64,000 nt of DNA from Xiphydria camelus (Eukaryota > Arthropoda > Insecta > Hymenoptera > Xiphydriidae). The stretch spans positions 12,756,424 to 12,820,423 of the forward strand of contig OY783192.1 of NCBI GenBank assembly GCA_963678675.1. The letters are read 5' to 3'. Shown piece after piece: positions 32,985-43,626 of this stretch. Within the stretch, counting starts at the first letter, position 1. Each line of letters opens with the position of its first letter. Under the pieces are notes generated by a model. The model made no database searches and was not told the origin of the DNA. It saw only the letters and a program-made list of their open reading frames with translations. A program made the translations under genes and the position numbers.

Positions 32985-33500
32985 TCCCACGGTAGACGGA
33001 ACTCGGAAGACCGTTTCGTACCGCTTAAGTTTCTAAATCATAAATACCTCGCCATCGGCAAATCCACACGTTTCGGCAAAACATGGGCTGCGAATGCACT
33101 AGCGGTCCCGTACCTTCCCGATAATTACCGGACGATCAGAGCAAACCGTTTTCGGCGGTGCCTCACTGTAAGGCCGGCATTATATACTATATAAAAGATC
33201 TTTATTATATTTATAAAATATATATTTTGACTAAAAATTTGACTGTGTAATGTAAAATGTAAAGTTCTTTTAGTAAAAGTAATAAGAAACTGCGACATTT
33301 TACAAAACTTTGAGTAGACGGGGCTGCGAGCTTATTAACAGCCTACATTCGCCGAACATACCGCTCGCCTCGCCATTGCGACCGATTGCGGGATTAACTC
33401 TAAATTTAATTAGCGCTTCGCTTAGATCGCGATGATTATGAACGGTAAAAACCAATATAGACGTCCGCTTAAGGTGCGATGGAACACTGCTATTATAAAA
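32985..33500. repeat. Dispersed ATCGCGAT-type repeat copies inside the 5.9 kb element
   Basis: 32985-33150 (plus) and 33330-33495 (minus) resemble the repeats at 16424 and 23700, sharing TGGGCTGCGAATGC, CTCGCCATTGCGACCGAT and TAGATCGCGATGATTATGAA. Between them is an AT-rich core. Confidence 0.55.
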
Positions 33501-33800
33501 ATTGAAAAATGTACTTGTACTATTACATCGATACGTATGGGAATAACGTTCAACTATAACTAAAGAAGTAATGTGTTAACGCTGCATCCGAAGTATTCCT
33601 TCAGGATGCACTCTCGACTTTGGCAAATAATTCCGATGCATTTTAAGAACATTGAAGAAGTTTGCACTTATTTATTTGCCAAAGAAAAATCCACAGCAAA
33701 TAAACTGCGTTTTAAGTTAATTACTCGTAATATCGGTTTCAATTTCAATGTATCCAAGGTTATTTGTACTTCGGACGCATCCATTTTTACTGATAATATA

Positions 33801-34615
33801 CCGCATGTCCTATGGCCAACCGCGCAGGTGAGCTGCGACCTGAATTCTTGACTTCGGCAGTATTTATGGTACAGTTAGAGTGGGCTTCAGACGAGTGCGC
33901 TGCATAAGAACGAAAAGTGTCGACTGCTCTTCTAATAGCTGTCAATTCGGGAGATCGAAGCGTTTCGTGTAACCTCAAAATCGTAAAGTTTTGAATTAGT
34001 AGTGAATAATTTGTAGAAGTGATGAGAAATAATCATAAATAATCTTCCGAATTGACACCTTAGGTATCGCTCACGCCACTTCGTAAAACTACTTCCTAGA
34101 CACGCGCGGTGCTAGCGCGGAAATAATTTCTGAAACAAATAGGCATGAGGCGTGTAATTCGGTTGGACATCGAAAAAACCCGAATGATTGTTGACTCTCA
34201 CTTCTGAACATTACTTACCATTTAGGTATTCAAAGATTCACGATTTCGAGCTTAGACTTCGATCTCCCGAATTGATAGCCATCGGGAGATCAGACGTTTC
34301 ACACTTTTCGTAAGAACGCAGCGTAAGAGCGAAAAGCGTCGTCTGATTTCCCGATGGCTGTCAATTCGGAAGATTATTTATGATTATTTCTCATCACTTC
34401 TACAAATTATTCACTACTAATTCAAAACTTTACGATTTTGAGGTTACACGAAACGCTTCGATCTCCCGAATTGACAGCTATTAGAACAGCAGTCGACACT
34501 TTTCGTTCTTATGCAGCGCACTCGTCTGAAGCCCACTCTAACTGTACCATAAATACTGCCGAAGTCAAGAATTCAGGTCGCAGCTCACCTGCGCGGTTGG
34601 TCATAGGACATGCGG
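33801..34615. mobile_element. 815-bp TA-flanked MITE, CCGCATGTCC ends
   Basis: Ends CCGCATGTCCTATGGCC and its complement are flanked by TA (33799-33800, 34616-34617). Arms of ~260 bp contain GTCAATTCGGGAGATCGAAG, also found in the arms of the element at 2335-4130, so the two are relatives. Non-coding. Confidence 0.85.
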
Positions 34616-34784
34616 TATAGTGGTCAAACATTTGAAACAGTGGAATATATGTACTCAACTTCTCTCTTTAAAATAAATGTTATGAAATAAATTTTGTAAA
34701 AGATATGATAAAAGATCTTTTCAAAGATCTTTTATAGTGCAATGCCGGCCTAAAGCTCGCTACAGACTATGCATGTATTCGACG

Positions 34785-35187
34785 ATTGACCGTCTCAAAT
34801 TTTAATAATATTTTTTTTTAAATAACTACATTTACAGGCGTGTAGATAGAATTTCATCTATTTTAATTTCTTTTAAATCAACGGCTCGACATTTTTCAAT
34901 GAAACGAAACATACAGTGTCGAAAAAGTATCAATGAACACAGCAAAAAAATTAAATTAATTTTCCCTTTGGTTATCGAGAAATAATTAGTTAACATTATC
35001 GAGAGATAATTAATTTCATTTTTTTGCTGTATTCATTGATACTTTCTCCACACTATGTTTCATTTCATTGAAAAGTGTCGAGCCCTTGATTTCAAGGAAA
35101 ATTAGAATACATGAAATCCTGTCTGAACACATGTACATTGAATTATTTAAAAAAATTTATAATTACACTTTCAGACGGTCAATCGTC
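34785..35187. mobile_element. ~400-bp palindromic MITE
   Basis: Arms carry GACGATTGACCGTCTC-type ends, TTTCAATGAAACGAAACATA and the matching complements, with an AT-rich loop near 34985. No coding sequence. Confidence 0.65.
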
Positions 35188-37310
35188 GTCGGGTTGTGCT
35201 TATTTCGTAGTTAATTTTTTGAACTATCTACCATATAAATTTAAAAAAAAGTCGAAATGACCAGTTACACGACGACAACCTCAAACAAACAAGCAAAGTC
35301 CCATTCGTCAAAATAAATGCTCATGGTGTCAAAATACAGTGTGCTTCAAATGTTTTTTCGACAATTATCATCCAAAATTATGAACAAAATCTTCGGCAGC
35401 CAAAAATTCCAATGACGAAATATAAGAGTAAAAAAAATGCCACGATGTTTCCAACTGTTCTTACAAATATGTAATATTGGTTCATCTCAATAAGGAAGAA
35501 AATAATGTGAAACTATGAAAAACATTGAAACTATTATTTTATTCGGTAATGTAAACCACTTTTTAATAACAAGAAGTGATTGCAATGAAATGAAAAAAAG
35601 AGTTAATAAAGAAAAAAAGAAAAAAAACAACAAGATTTGAACCCACGACATCGAGACTCCCAGCCCGGCAACTTGACCGTTGCGCTATCGAAGCATTGGT
35701 GATATAATGTACGCCAATTCCAGACACTTGGAACGCGCGCGCGACACGATTTTCAAAAATTTGTTTCTCAAAGCACTGTTCAATGAAATTGAATCAATTT
35801 CGTTGATCAACCAAAAGTAGAACCGTTTACCTAGGAGGCGTTGGAAATACGCTAATGGAAATAAGATAATGCATACTGCCTGGGCTACTAGGTTGGCGAG
35901 GTATTCATGGTCGGGATGCTACGAAACCCCTGCAAGGTCCGGAAGGCCGAGAGCATCCCTCAGTCTCACTGACACTCGCAGCCAACTGCAGCAGCGCGCG
36001 CACACAAACGTCAGGGCGACGTGAGTGAGAGCGGTGCGACACTATATATGTTTGCCACAGTTTGCGTAGTCAGTGGTGATCATCGCATAAATCTCCCTCC
36101 TTTTCAATTTAGCATATCTTGCAAACCAGGCGAGATACGTTGAATTGCTATTTATCTTTTTCTTCAGAAATAATCCAAAATAAACGATGGTATAATTAAA
36201 ATTTTTTTTTAATTGCAAATTTCTATGTAAACTCAAGCATTTAAAACTTTAAAAATCAATCATGTGTAAACAACAATGAAAATCAACATTTGGTTTCGTT
36301 AGGAAAAATGATGAGATTTTTCTAAACGTTTTACAAAAAAGAAAATTGCAAAAATCTTAATTTTTGGATTTGTTATGAATATTTGAACATTTCAACTCAT
36401 CTGGAGGTCCTAGCTTCTTAAGCGTTGAAGATAGGATAAAAAGTGTAATAGCTTTTTTGTAGATAATTTTATTATCTACAACTTTTGTCTTAACTATTTT
36501 TCAATATGTCACGTAGTTTTCAAAATATTAGCGAAGAATCGATTTTTTCAACAATAAATAATTTTTTACAGCCGTACCCGGTTGGTGATTTTTCTTTTAA
36601 TATGTTCCCTCGATTAATAACATCAAAACACACCTTTTCCCAAGTTTTCGCCCGTATGTCTCAATTTTCGATTTAAACTGAAATTTTACTGGACTATATT
36701 TGCACGCCGTTTAAACGTTCCATGCCCGCGTGAGACGTATACGACCCCCGTTGAATTTTCCGTTCAGGCCACTTGGAATTCTCATTGAAAAACGAAGAAT
36801 TCTTTAAAAATTTATTGTAGAGTCAAATATAGGCGTTAATGATAAATTTAACTTTTTATTGTTATTAATAATGATAACAATAAAAAAGTTATTCATTGCT
36901 TTGTTGTCTAATGCATATTAAAATGTATACCTTTTTTTCTTGCTAATTATGGCTTTGTACTATTGAAAAATTGTAAGGCGTACGTCAAAAATGAGTTTAT
37001 TTAATTGTAAAAGTATGGGTAGTATATGCCCCACGCGGTGGAAATAGAGTTTCAATTTTGTCTGAAGTCCAGCAGGTCGACATTAGAGTTGGAAGTGTAC
37101 TCAAATTCTAATTTAAACCTGTTCGTGATCATCTGAGCACGATGATCACGAAATTAGAGTTACACCTACAGCGGCAAACCAATACTTCAAAGAAATGAAG
37201 TTTTCCAGGTTCAGATTAGAGTTTAAATTTCGACTCGGGTTAGCCGGTTTTACGCTTCCACACTCTTGAATATACTAATGCATCAGAAATTTTTTGATAC
37301 TTACTAGATA

Positions 37311-37600
37311 CTTTTAGAAACTTGTTTTTCTACATGGACCCCTTGGCTTCTCATCCCCTCAATTATCAATATAAATGTTATGTAAATCTTGGATACAGAT
37401 ATTTTTCGATAAATGAATACAAATTTGTCAACTAAATTGTTGGGAAATACAATCTATTTGTAAAAAGGATATGTCACGTAAGACTTTTCGACTTTCTCAT
37501 TGGCTAATATTCACGAAAATTGAAGTCACTTTTCCGTGAATTTTATTAGCCGATTTCATATCAATATTCGCAATCTCGAATCTGAAAAGCGTGAATAGAT
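37311..37600. other. Intervening AT-rich sequence
   Basis: Sequence between the inferred DUF7869 element end and the double-hairpin repeat. Nothing recognised. Confidence 0.4.
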
Positions 37601-37780
37601 ATTTTCGTTATAAGGGCGTGAAGCGCCGTTTTTAACGAGTGTGAAGTTTTCCGCACGAGTTAAAACGACGCGAAACGCCCTTATAACGAATTCTATTTTT
37701 TGTCACTAAGTGTCAAATACGAGGTTGACGGGGTTGAGGACGCCCGTGAAACCGAGTTTTACGCACTGAGTGACGAAAAA
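37600..37780. repeat. Double-hairpin repeat, copy 2
   Basis: TTATAAGGGCGTGAAGCGCC pairs with GCGAAACGCCCTTATAA. This hairpin is followed by TTTTTGTCACTAAGTGTC and CACTGAGTGACGAAAAA. Same layout as 2945-3183. Confidence 0.75.
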
Positions 37781-37805
37781 GTCATTTTCGACGCGTATAT
37801 CTACC

Positions 37806-38276
37806 ATTAATGATTCTGATCGACCTGCTTTGGATGACGGTTTTTTTATCGAGTCGACCGTAGCTAAGGGATACGAGCGGATCTTCTTGTTTTGCTATGA
37901 AGCACCAATCAAATTTAATCTTCATGGTAAAGCAATAATTGAAGAGTGTAACTTCTAATTAGTCTAAGTGCCAAAAAGCTAAAGTTGAGAAAATCGGCAA
38001 AAGCAGGCAGATGCTTCAAAAGAATATAGTGGAGCATGTCTTGTAGATTTTTTTAGTTTTAAGCCTCTACGTATGCTTTTGCACATAGACCCTTTTCAGA
38101 TGCATTGGGGTTTGCACTTACGACCGTTTTCAAGCAAAGTATATATTTTTGCAAATATGGCACATAGACTAATTAGAAGTTACACTCTTCAATTGTAAGA
38201 TTCACTTGAGTCTTTCAACTACGGTCGACCCAATAAAAGTACAGTCACCGAAAGCATGTCGATCAGAATCATTGAC
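37806..38276. mobile_element. ~470-bp palindromic MITE
   Basis: AATGATTCTGATCGAC and its complement close the two ends, and CAATTGAAGAGTGTAAC faces GTTACACTCTTCAATTG nearer the centre. The 62-residue frame at 37770 is incidental. Confidence 0.7.
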
Positions 38277-38439
38277 GCTAAGTATACACTGAGAGAAATG
38301 TTATAGGTTGTACGTCAATGCTAGTAGTTTATTAATATAAAAATAAGTTCTAGTTAACTTTAGTAATACGTATTTCTATTTCAACTATACTTATAGTTAT
38401 TCCAGATATACATACCCGAGTGACAAGATTTCTCGGCCA

Positions 38440-39300
38440 ATAAAGATTCTATGTAGGCACGATATTGGTTTTGTACCGGCCAGCCTATGTAGGTTTTCCA
38501 TTATGAGGGCAATGTTGGTTTGGGAACGGTCAACCTACATATACGTCACCTACATACAAGCGATATTGGTCCTATGACGGACAGCCTATAAAGGTCACTT
38601 CCTACGTAGGGGCGATATTGGTTTGGCAATATCTGGCCTACATAGGCCATTCTATATAAGGGCAATCTTAGTTTTGCGAAAGTCATCCTATGAAGGCCAA
38701 ATCCTACATAGGAGCGATATTGATTTTACAATATCCGGCTGTTATAGGTTATCCTTTATAGGGGCAATGTTGGTTTTGCGATTGTCAACCTATATGGGCC
38801 ACACTACATGCGAGCGATGTTAGGCCTGTGACGGTCAGCCTATATAGGCCATATCCTATGTAGGGGCGGTATTGGTTTCACAATATCCGGCTTTTAGAGG
38901 TTATCCTGTATAGGGGCGATGTCGGTGTTGCGATTTCACCTATATGGGCCACACTACATGCGAGCGATGTTAGGCCTGTGACGGTCAGCCTATATAGGCC
39001 ACATCCTATGTAGGGGCGGTATTGGTTTCACAATATCCGGCTTTTATAGGTTATCCTGTATAGGGGCGATGTCGGTGTTGCGATTGTCAATCTATATAGG
39101 CCACACTACATGTAGGCGATGTTAGGCCTGTGACGGTCAGCCTATATAGGCCACATCCTATGTAGGGAAGATATTGGTTCCACAATATCCGGCTTTTATA
39201 GGTTATTCTTTATACGAACGATGTTGGTTTTGCGATTGTCGACCTATATAGGCCACACTACATGTGAGCGATGTCAGTTCTGTGACGGCCAGCCTATATA
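38440..39300. repeat. Higher-order tandem array, ~150-152-bp unit made of ~50-bp subunits
   Basis: Full units begin at CCTATATAGGCC at 38839, 38989 and 39141 (spacings 150 and 152), with more diverged units upstream. Each unit holds three subunits, each with a CCTATRTAGG-like word followed by GGGCGATRTTGGT and a TTGCGATNGTC or CACAATATCCGG segment. Confidence 0.85.
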
Positions 39301-39354
39301 GAAGGGCATTCACCACAAAATATATATACAAAAGATGTCGCGTCGGTCATATAT

Positions 39355-39394
39355 ACTATAATATAAGATCGAGGGGACAATTCTTGCACCCAGT
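39355..39394 (+). promoter_or_regulatory. Candidate TATA box and initiator of the DUF4806 gene
   Basis: TATAATATAAG lies at 39357-39367 and a CCAGTA initiator-like word at 39390-39395, about 30 nt downstream and about 40 nt before the ATG at 39433. This spacing suits an arthropod RNA polymerase II core promoter. It rests on position and motif only. Confidence 0.4.
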
Positions 39395-39432
39395 ACTCTC
39401 GTGGGCTTCGGCATTGAACTCTAAAGTTTACT

Positions 39433-40875
39433 ATGGATCGGAAACGGACATTGATCCGAGAACGTGTTCAAAAGCATCGATGTAAAAAGCGTGCTCTGAA
39501 AAAGTGGGAACAAGTACGGAATGCTGCAGTGTTGGAAGAAGGGGACTCTGGTTAGTATTACATAAAAATCGTACGTAATTTAACATTTTATAATCATTTT
39601 AGTACGCGTTTTATTGAAGTACTTTAACTTTTTATGAAGAAATGATTGTTCCTCATTTGATTGAATTTTGTATACTTTCTAATGGATATTATAGTTGATT
39701 GAATATTGGAAACCTAACCTAAATCTCGAAAACGAGAAATATCATAATTTTTTATAAGAAGATCGCGCGCGCGCGTTAATTCTATAGTAATATTTCCAAA
39801 AATTAACAATAGTAATCCATGAAATTATCATTTCTCCCATGAAAATTTCCCTCGACTTGAGAGTTAACACTTAACTTGAGGGAGATTTATGCGATGATAT
39901 TGATTTATTATCAACTTTTCACCATTACGTTACAATTTTCGATTTAAACGGAAATTTTACTGGACTATTAGGAGTGGACGCGCCAAGCAAGGGCGATCCA
40001 CGATGCCAGGTTGAAGCGGGCAGTTTCCCCCACAGTGACGTCAAGGCAACGGGGCTTTCCAACGCAGGCCCAGGACAAAGGAGCAAGGAGGACTCATGCT
40101 CCTCGAAGCAATCGAAGGAAGGCATTCGATCGACAACCGGCGAGGATCTCGGACCGTGGTTAGAGTCTTCGAGGATTGCTCATCGTGCGGCCGTCGAGTC
40201 TACCGCGCCGACCGTACCTTACACTTATTCATCATCATCAAGGTAATTCGTAACTGTTCGTTACATTCACTACAGGTAAGCCACAGATATAAGTACGAGG
40301 TTTTCTCAGTATTTTAGGGAAGGAGTTTTTTGGTTTTGGGGATTTTAAGAGTTTTAAAAAGATATATTTGCGATTTCTAGCGGAAATTTAAAGTGATTTT
40401 GAAATTTTCCTGATAATTTTTCTTGTTTTTGCAGAAAGAAATTTGGAGATACATTTTTGATGATGGGGAAAAATTGAAGAAAAACATCAAAACCGTTTTG
40501 ATGAGTTTGATGACTCGGGAAATTGCCATGAAGTTCACCGCGGTCAAGCCTAAGGAGAACAAAGACACATTTACTCATACCAACACTTCCCGGTTGATAG
40601 AAGGTAAAATCATAAAGAAATTAGTAATATTATTAATAATAATAATTATGATAATAATTAATATTATTATTATTGAAATTACAGTTACTTTGAAAGATTT
40701 CTTGTCTTCGATGAAGCCCGAACAGAAGATGACGAAGAAAGAGTATGAGACAGCCCTGGGCTACGTTTTGACCAACGCGTACGACTGGGGTGATGGTCGA
40801 GTACAACGACGACGAGAAAAAGCGGCCAAAGCGAAAAAGAGTCCAACGGGGAAAAATCAAGTTTCGGAAAATTAA
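39433..40875 (+). CDS. DUF4806-like transposon protein, four or more exons
   Basis: Exon 1 (39433-39550) encodes a basic start, MDRKRTLIRERVQKHR, and ends at a GTTAGT donor in phase 1. Exon 2 (39972-40242) continues in frame with a Ser-rich linker and ends at GTAATT in phase 2. Exon 3 (40435-40603) has KNIKTVLMSLMTREIAMKF. Exon 4 (40685-40875) has TALGYVLTNAYDWGD and a basic tail before TAA. Exons 3 and 4 match the DUF4806 domain and join in phase over an 81-nt AT intron. Exon 2 does not join exon 3 in phase directly; a 13-nt microexon at 40287-40299 would fix this. Biochemical role unknown; a DNA-binding or transposase role is inferred from the flanking arrays. Confidence 0.6.
39879..39966. 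repeat. Terminal fragment of an AGTCCAG-family element in intron 1
   Basis: GGAGATTTATGCGATGAT and CGATTTAAACGGAAATTTTA followed by CTGGACT match parts of the 5.9 kb element (31370s and its ends). It ends five bases before the proposed exon 2, and the ATTAG acceptor lies at that border. Confidence 0.65.
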
Positions 40876-41083
40876 TCATACAACAACTATAAAGACATAT
40901 TTTAACAACAATAACAAAATTTTAACACTGAAAAATGGATTCAAAGCACATATATTCATTAGTATCGAATCCAATCAACATGTTTTTTTTTCGGTTCAGT
41001 TGTTAATTAATCATAATAAGTGATTCATGAATTTTAATATAATTATGCTGTTCTCTATATGGAAATTCGATATTTCTCTGTGC

Positions 41084-41089
41084 AATAAA
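41084..41089 (+). terminator. Polyadenylation signal of the DUF4806 gene
   Basis: AATAAA 209 nt after the stop codon, followed by GT/T-rich sequence (GATGTTC, TGATTTT). Confidence 0.55.
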
Positions 41090-41189
41090 AATTGATGTTC
41101 TATGCATTTGATTGATTTTATCTTAATTATTCTTACCATTTGACTTTAATTGTTTCGGCAATGTTTGGCCTGTGATATAGTCCGTGAAT

Positions 41190-41765
41190 TACTTGGTCTG
41201 TATAATCTCTGAATCACTCAATTGGCTTATGTAGGTGGTACATCATACGGCGTGAATAGCCTCCATTGCGAGTGTTGTACTCTTGCTACGTAGGCCTATA
41301 CAGACTCTAGCTTGCTGGTCTATGTAGCCTGAATATCATGAGGCCTATATCGTTCGCAAATTAAATACCCTATATAGCCTGAATATCACGTGGCCTATAT
41401 AGTCTGCAAATGGTAAGGCTTATATAGGCTGTACATTGCATGGCCTACATAGTCTGTAAATCGTGTGGCCCATATAGTCTGCAAAGCGTACGGCCTATAT
41501 AGGCTGTACATTGCATGGCCTATATAGTCTGTAAATAGTGTGACCTACATAGGCTGTATATCGCATGGCCTACATAGGCTGTACGTTGCATGGCCTATAT
41601 AGTCTGTAAATAGTGTGACCTACATAGGCTCTACATTGCATGGCCTATATAGCCACTTTATAGACGAGCGTTACACTTCCTATATAGGCACTATGCAGGC
41701 TGCAGCTCGGTCGGCCTATATTGCCACCTCGGAAGGCCGATGTTGCCCCTACATAGAGCCGATGA
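41190..41765. repeat. 25-bp tandem array with CCTATATAG / CCTACATAGG core
   Basis: Typical units are GGCCTATATAGTCTGTAAAT plus AGTGT, and GGCCTACATAGGCTGTACAT plus TGCAT, each exactly 25 bp. About 20 units are recognisable, clearest at 41480-41660. It shares its core word with the left array. Confidence 0.85.
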
Positions 41766-41886
41766 ATTTTGTCAGTCGGGTAGGCACGTATAGTTACTTC
41801 AGCTAAACATATTGCTCTTATTACTATTTGGTATTACTATATCGCTTATACTGTCTAGTTAACCTCATTTAGCCTTAACCTTTTAA

Positions 41887-42968
41887 CCTTTTAACGGCGG
41901 GGGTGGTCGACATATCGACCAGCCATGGGACGATTAATATTGAATGTTCTTTCAGCAATAATTCAAGCGTTCAAACGGGAAAAATAGTGTGAAAATTTCT
42001 GAAAACATATTTAGCCATGAATGACCTTGAATCCACGATGTCAGATCCAATATGGCGGATGATGAATTCCAGAAATTTATCAAAATTTAAATATAATGGT
42101 CCAAAACTTGTTACTTTGGTGTTTTCGGGTTCACGAAAACGATGCTGGTGTCCAAATCGGTCTATTCTCAAATCCAGGATGGCGGATTATGAATTCCACA
42201 AGTTTATTAAAATTTGAAGATTATTGCCCAAAAGTTGTTACTCGAGGGTTTTCGGGGTTACTCATTACGATGCTGATGTCCAAATCGGTCTATCTCAAAT
42301 CTAAGATTCCCGAATCCAAAGTGACTGTTTTGTTGTTGTTACTATTTTGGTCTCAAAGTTGGTATGCCCACTTTTTGTGATGCGCTGAATACGAAAAAAA
42401 TCAGCGACCCTGAAAACCATCGAGTAAAAAATTTTGGACAATAATCTTAAAATTTTGATATATTTCTGGAATTCATCATCCGCCACATTGATCCGCCATC
42501 TTGGATTTTAGAATAGACCGATTTGGACATCAGCATCGTAATGAGCAACCCCGAAAACCCCCCGAGTAACAACTTTTGGGCAATAATCTTCAAATTTTGA
42601 TAAACTTGTGGAATTCATCATCCGCCATATTGCATTCGCCATCTTGGTTTTGAGATTAGACCGATTTGGACATCAGTATCGTAATGAGTGACCCCGAAAA
42701 CCCCCGAGTAACAAGTTTCAGGCCATTATCTTCAAATTCTAAAAATTTCTGGAATTCATCATCCGCTATATTGCATTCGCCATCTTGGATTGGAGAATAT
42801 TCCTCACCAAATTTTTTTCATTGGACTTTGCCTTGCTGGCGGGGATGGTCGGTATATCGACCAGCAGTCAGGTCGGGACCTCCACATAGGAAATTCATTG
42901 ATTTTATTTATGAATTTCACATTTAATAAGAGGTCGATTTTAACTGAAATTTCCCCGCCGTTAAAAGG
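41887..42968. mobile_element. 1.08 kb TTAA-flanked palindromic element
   Basis: TTAA at 41883-41886 and 42969-42972 flank ends CCTTTTAACGGCGGGG and the complement. Near each end sits GGTCGACATATCGACC or GGTCGGTATATCGACC. Two ~128-bp units stand in tandem in the left half (42050-42305) and two inverted units in the right half (42492-42770), each with GATGCTGRTGTCCAAATCGG or its complement. Non-coding. TTAA and the subterminal palindrome suggest piggyBac-type mobilisation. Confidence 0.8.
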
Positions 42969-43032
42969 TTAATGTATAGTTATCATAGCTACACATACTT
43001 ATCGCTGTGCGACCTATAAATTTATCTCAGTG

Positions 43033-43408
43033 TAAGTGAAATTTTTTACTAATCAAATGAAATGTCACAACGAATTTCAATTTTCCGTGAATTTTGTTAG
43101 TTAAATTCGCAATTTCGAATCTTGAATCTTGAAAGCGTGAGCGAATGATGTTTGCCAATTATTGTCAAAGTATAGAAATCTATGTAATTAAGTAATGACA
43201 AGTTGATGAAAAGTGTGCACGAAGCGCGTACTCTGTTACTAGTTTATGTTCAATTTAACATCAAATTTTCAGTTAAATAGATATTTAATAAAATTTAGCT
43301 TCTGTGATAGAACAATAATATTGACTCATACCTTTACCTAGGCTTGCGTTCAATTTACATTCCATCCACATTAAGTTTCCTATGTGCAACGAAGTCGATT
43401 CCATTTTA
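43033..43408. other. Intervening sequence, nothing recognised
   Basis: AT-rich; only incidental open frames. Confidence 0.4.
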
Positions 43409-43410
43409 TA

Positions 43411-43626
43411 CAGGGTGTTCCGCTCAGGATAGTCATGGCGGGTGCGGCTTATTTCGTCTATATTTATCCTGCCGATCAATGATAGATTAACAGCATAAGT
43501 ATTAACTGACAGTCAGAACTTAGTTGTCAGTCAATACTTATGCCGTCAATCCATTATTGGTAGGTGGGACAAGTATGGGCGATTTAGGCCACACCCGCCA
43601 TGATTATCCTGAGCGGAACACCTCTG
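43411..43626. mobile_element. ~216-bp mariner-type MITE
   Basis: CAGGGTGTTCCGCTCAGGAT on the left is mirrored by ATCCTGAGCGGAACACCTCTG on the right. GTATTAACTGACAGTCAG faces its complement at the centre. TA precedes the left end; the right flank is not TA, so the copy is worn. Confidence 0.7.

Larger units (their letters stand above)
30768..36695. mobile_element. 5.9 kb element with 1.4 kb inverted repeats, AGTCCAGTAAAA ends
   Basis: Arms 30768-32166 and 35293-36695 are near-identical complements. They start AGTCCAGTAAAATTTCCG and the right end closes CGGAAATT-type to CTGGACT. Flanks are GTATTT and ATATTT, a near-matching 6-mer. Each arm holds a tRNA-like segment with a B box GGTTCAAATC (31818-31827 and its complement near 35640). 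The interior contains further copies of an arm segment (32294-32400, 32790-32870) and three MITEs. No open frame longer than 100 residues. Long arms, AG ends and a possible 6-bp duplication recall Polinton/Maverick termini, but no Polinton gene is present. Confidence 0.8.
30072..37239. mobile_element. CCCGAGTCG-ended MITE, copy 1, split by a large insertion
   Basis: The left part (30072 to about 30395) and right part (about 37060-37239) match the complete copy at 57884-58319, ends CCCGAGTCGAAATTTAAA. It entered the sequence GGCACTTAGCC, leaving TT on both sides. A ~6.6 kb insertion splits it in the middle. Confidence 0.75.
15776..37310 (+). mobile_element. DUF7869-type DNA transposon, split by nested insertions
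   Basis: The inferred ends match each other. The left end has CTGATGCATTAGTAT (15791-15810) and, after a palindromic insertion, GTAAAACCGGCTAAGTGCC (16205-16223). The right end has the complement, split by another MITE: GGCACTT at 30065-30071, then TTAGCCGGTTTTACGC from 37240, and CTAATGCATCAG near 37275. Between them the same coding strand holds the N-terminal (16536-16902) and C-terminal (28904-29760) parts of one DUF7869-type protein. Most of the rest is later insertion. The full extent is a reconstruction. Confidence 0.55.
38289..43032 (+). mobile_element. DUF4806-gene transposon with CCTATATAGG tandem arrays, ACACTGAGA ends
   Basis: The termini ACACTGAGAGAAATGTTATA and the complement of ACACTGAGATAAATTTATAG define the unit, and a GTATAGTTA-like word follows on both sides. 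Within it, in order, are a ~150-bp-unit array (38440-39300), a multi-exon gene (39433-40875) with polyadenylation signal, a 25-bp-unit array (41190-41760) and a TTAA-flanked insertion (41887-42968). The arrays share the palindromic word CCTATATAGG or CCTACATAGG, as expected of subterminal binding sites. A TE end also lies in intron 1 (39880-39966). Confidence 0.7.

Noticed and set aside
33573..34620. Frames at 33573-33851 and the mirrored pair at 33787-33978 and 34438-34620 as genes
   Set aside because: The mirrored pair lies in inverted MITE arms, and the first has no motif and runs into the MITE end.
41190..41765. 25-bp repeats considered as a CRISPR-like array
   Set aside because: Units are contiguous with no unique spacers, the sequence is eukaryotic, and no cas-like gene is present.
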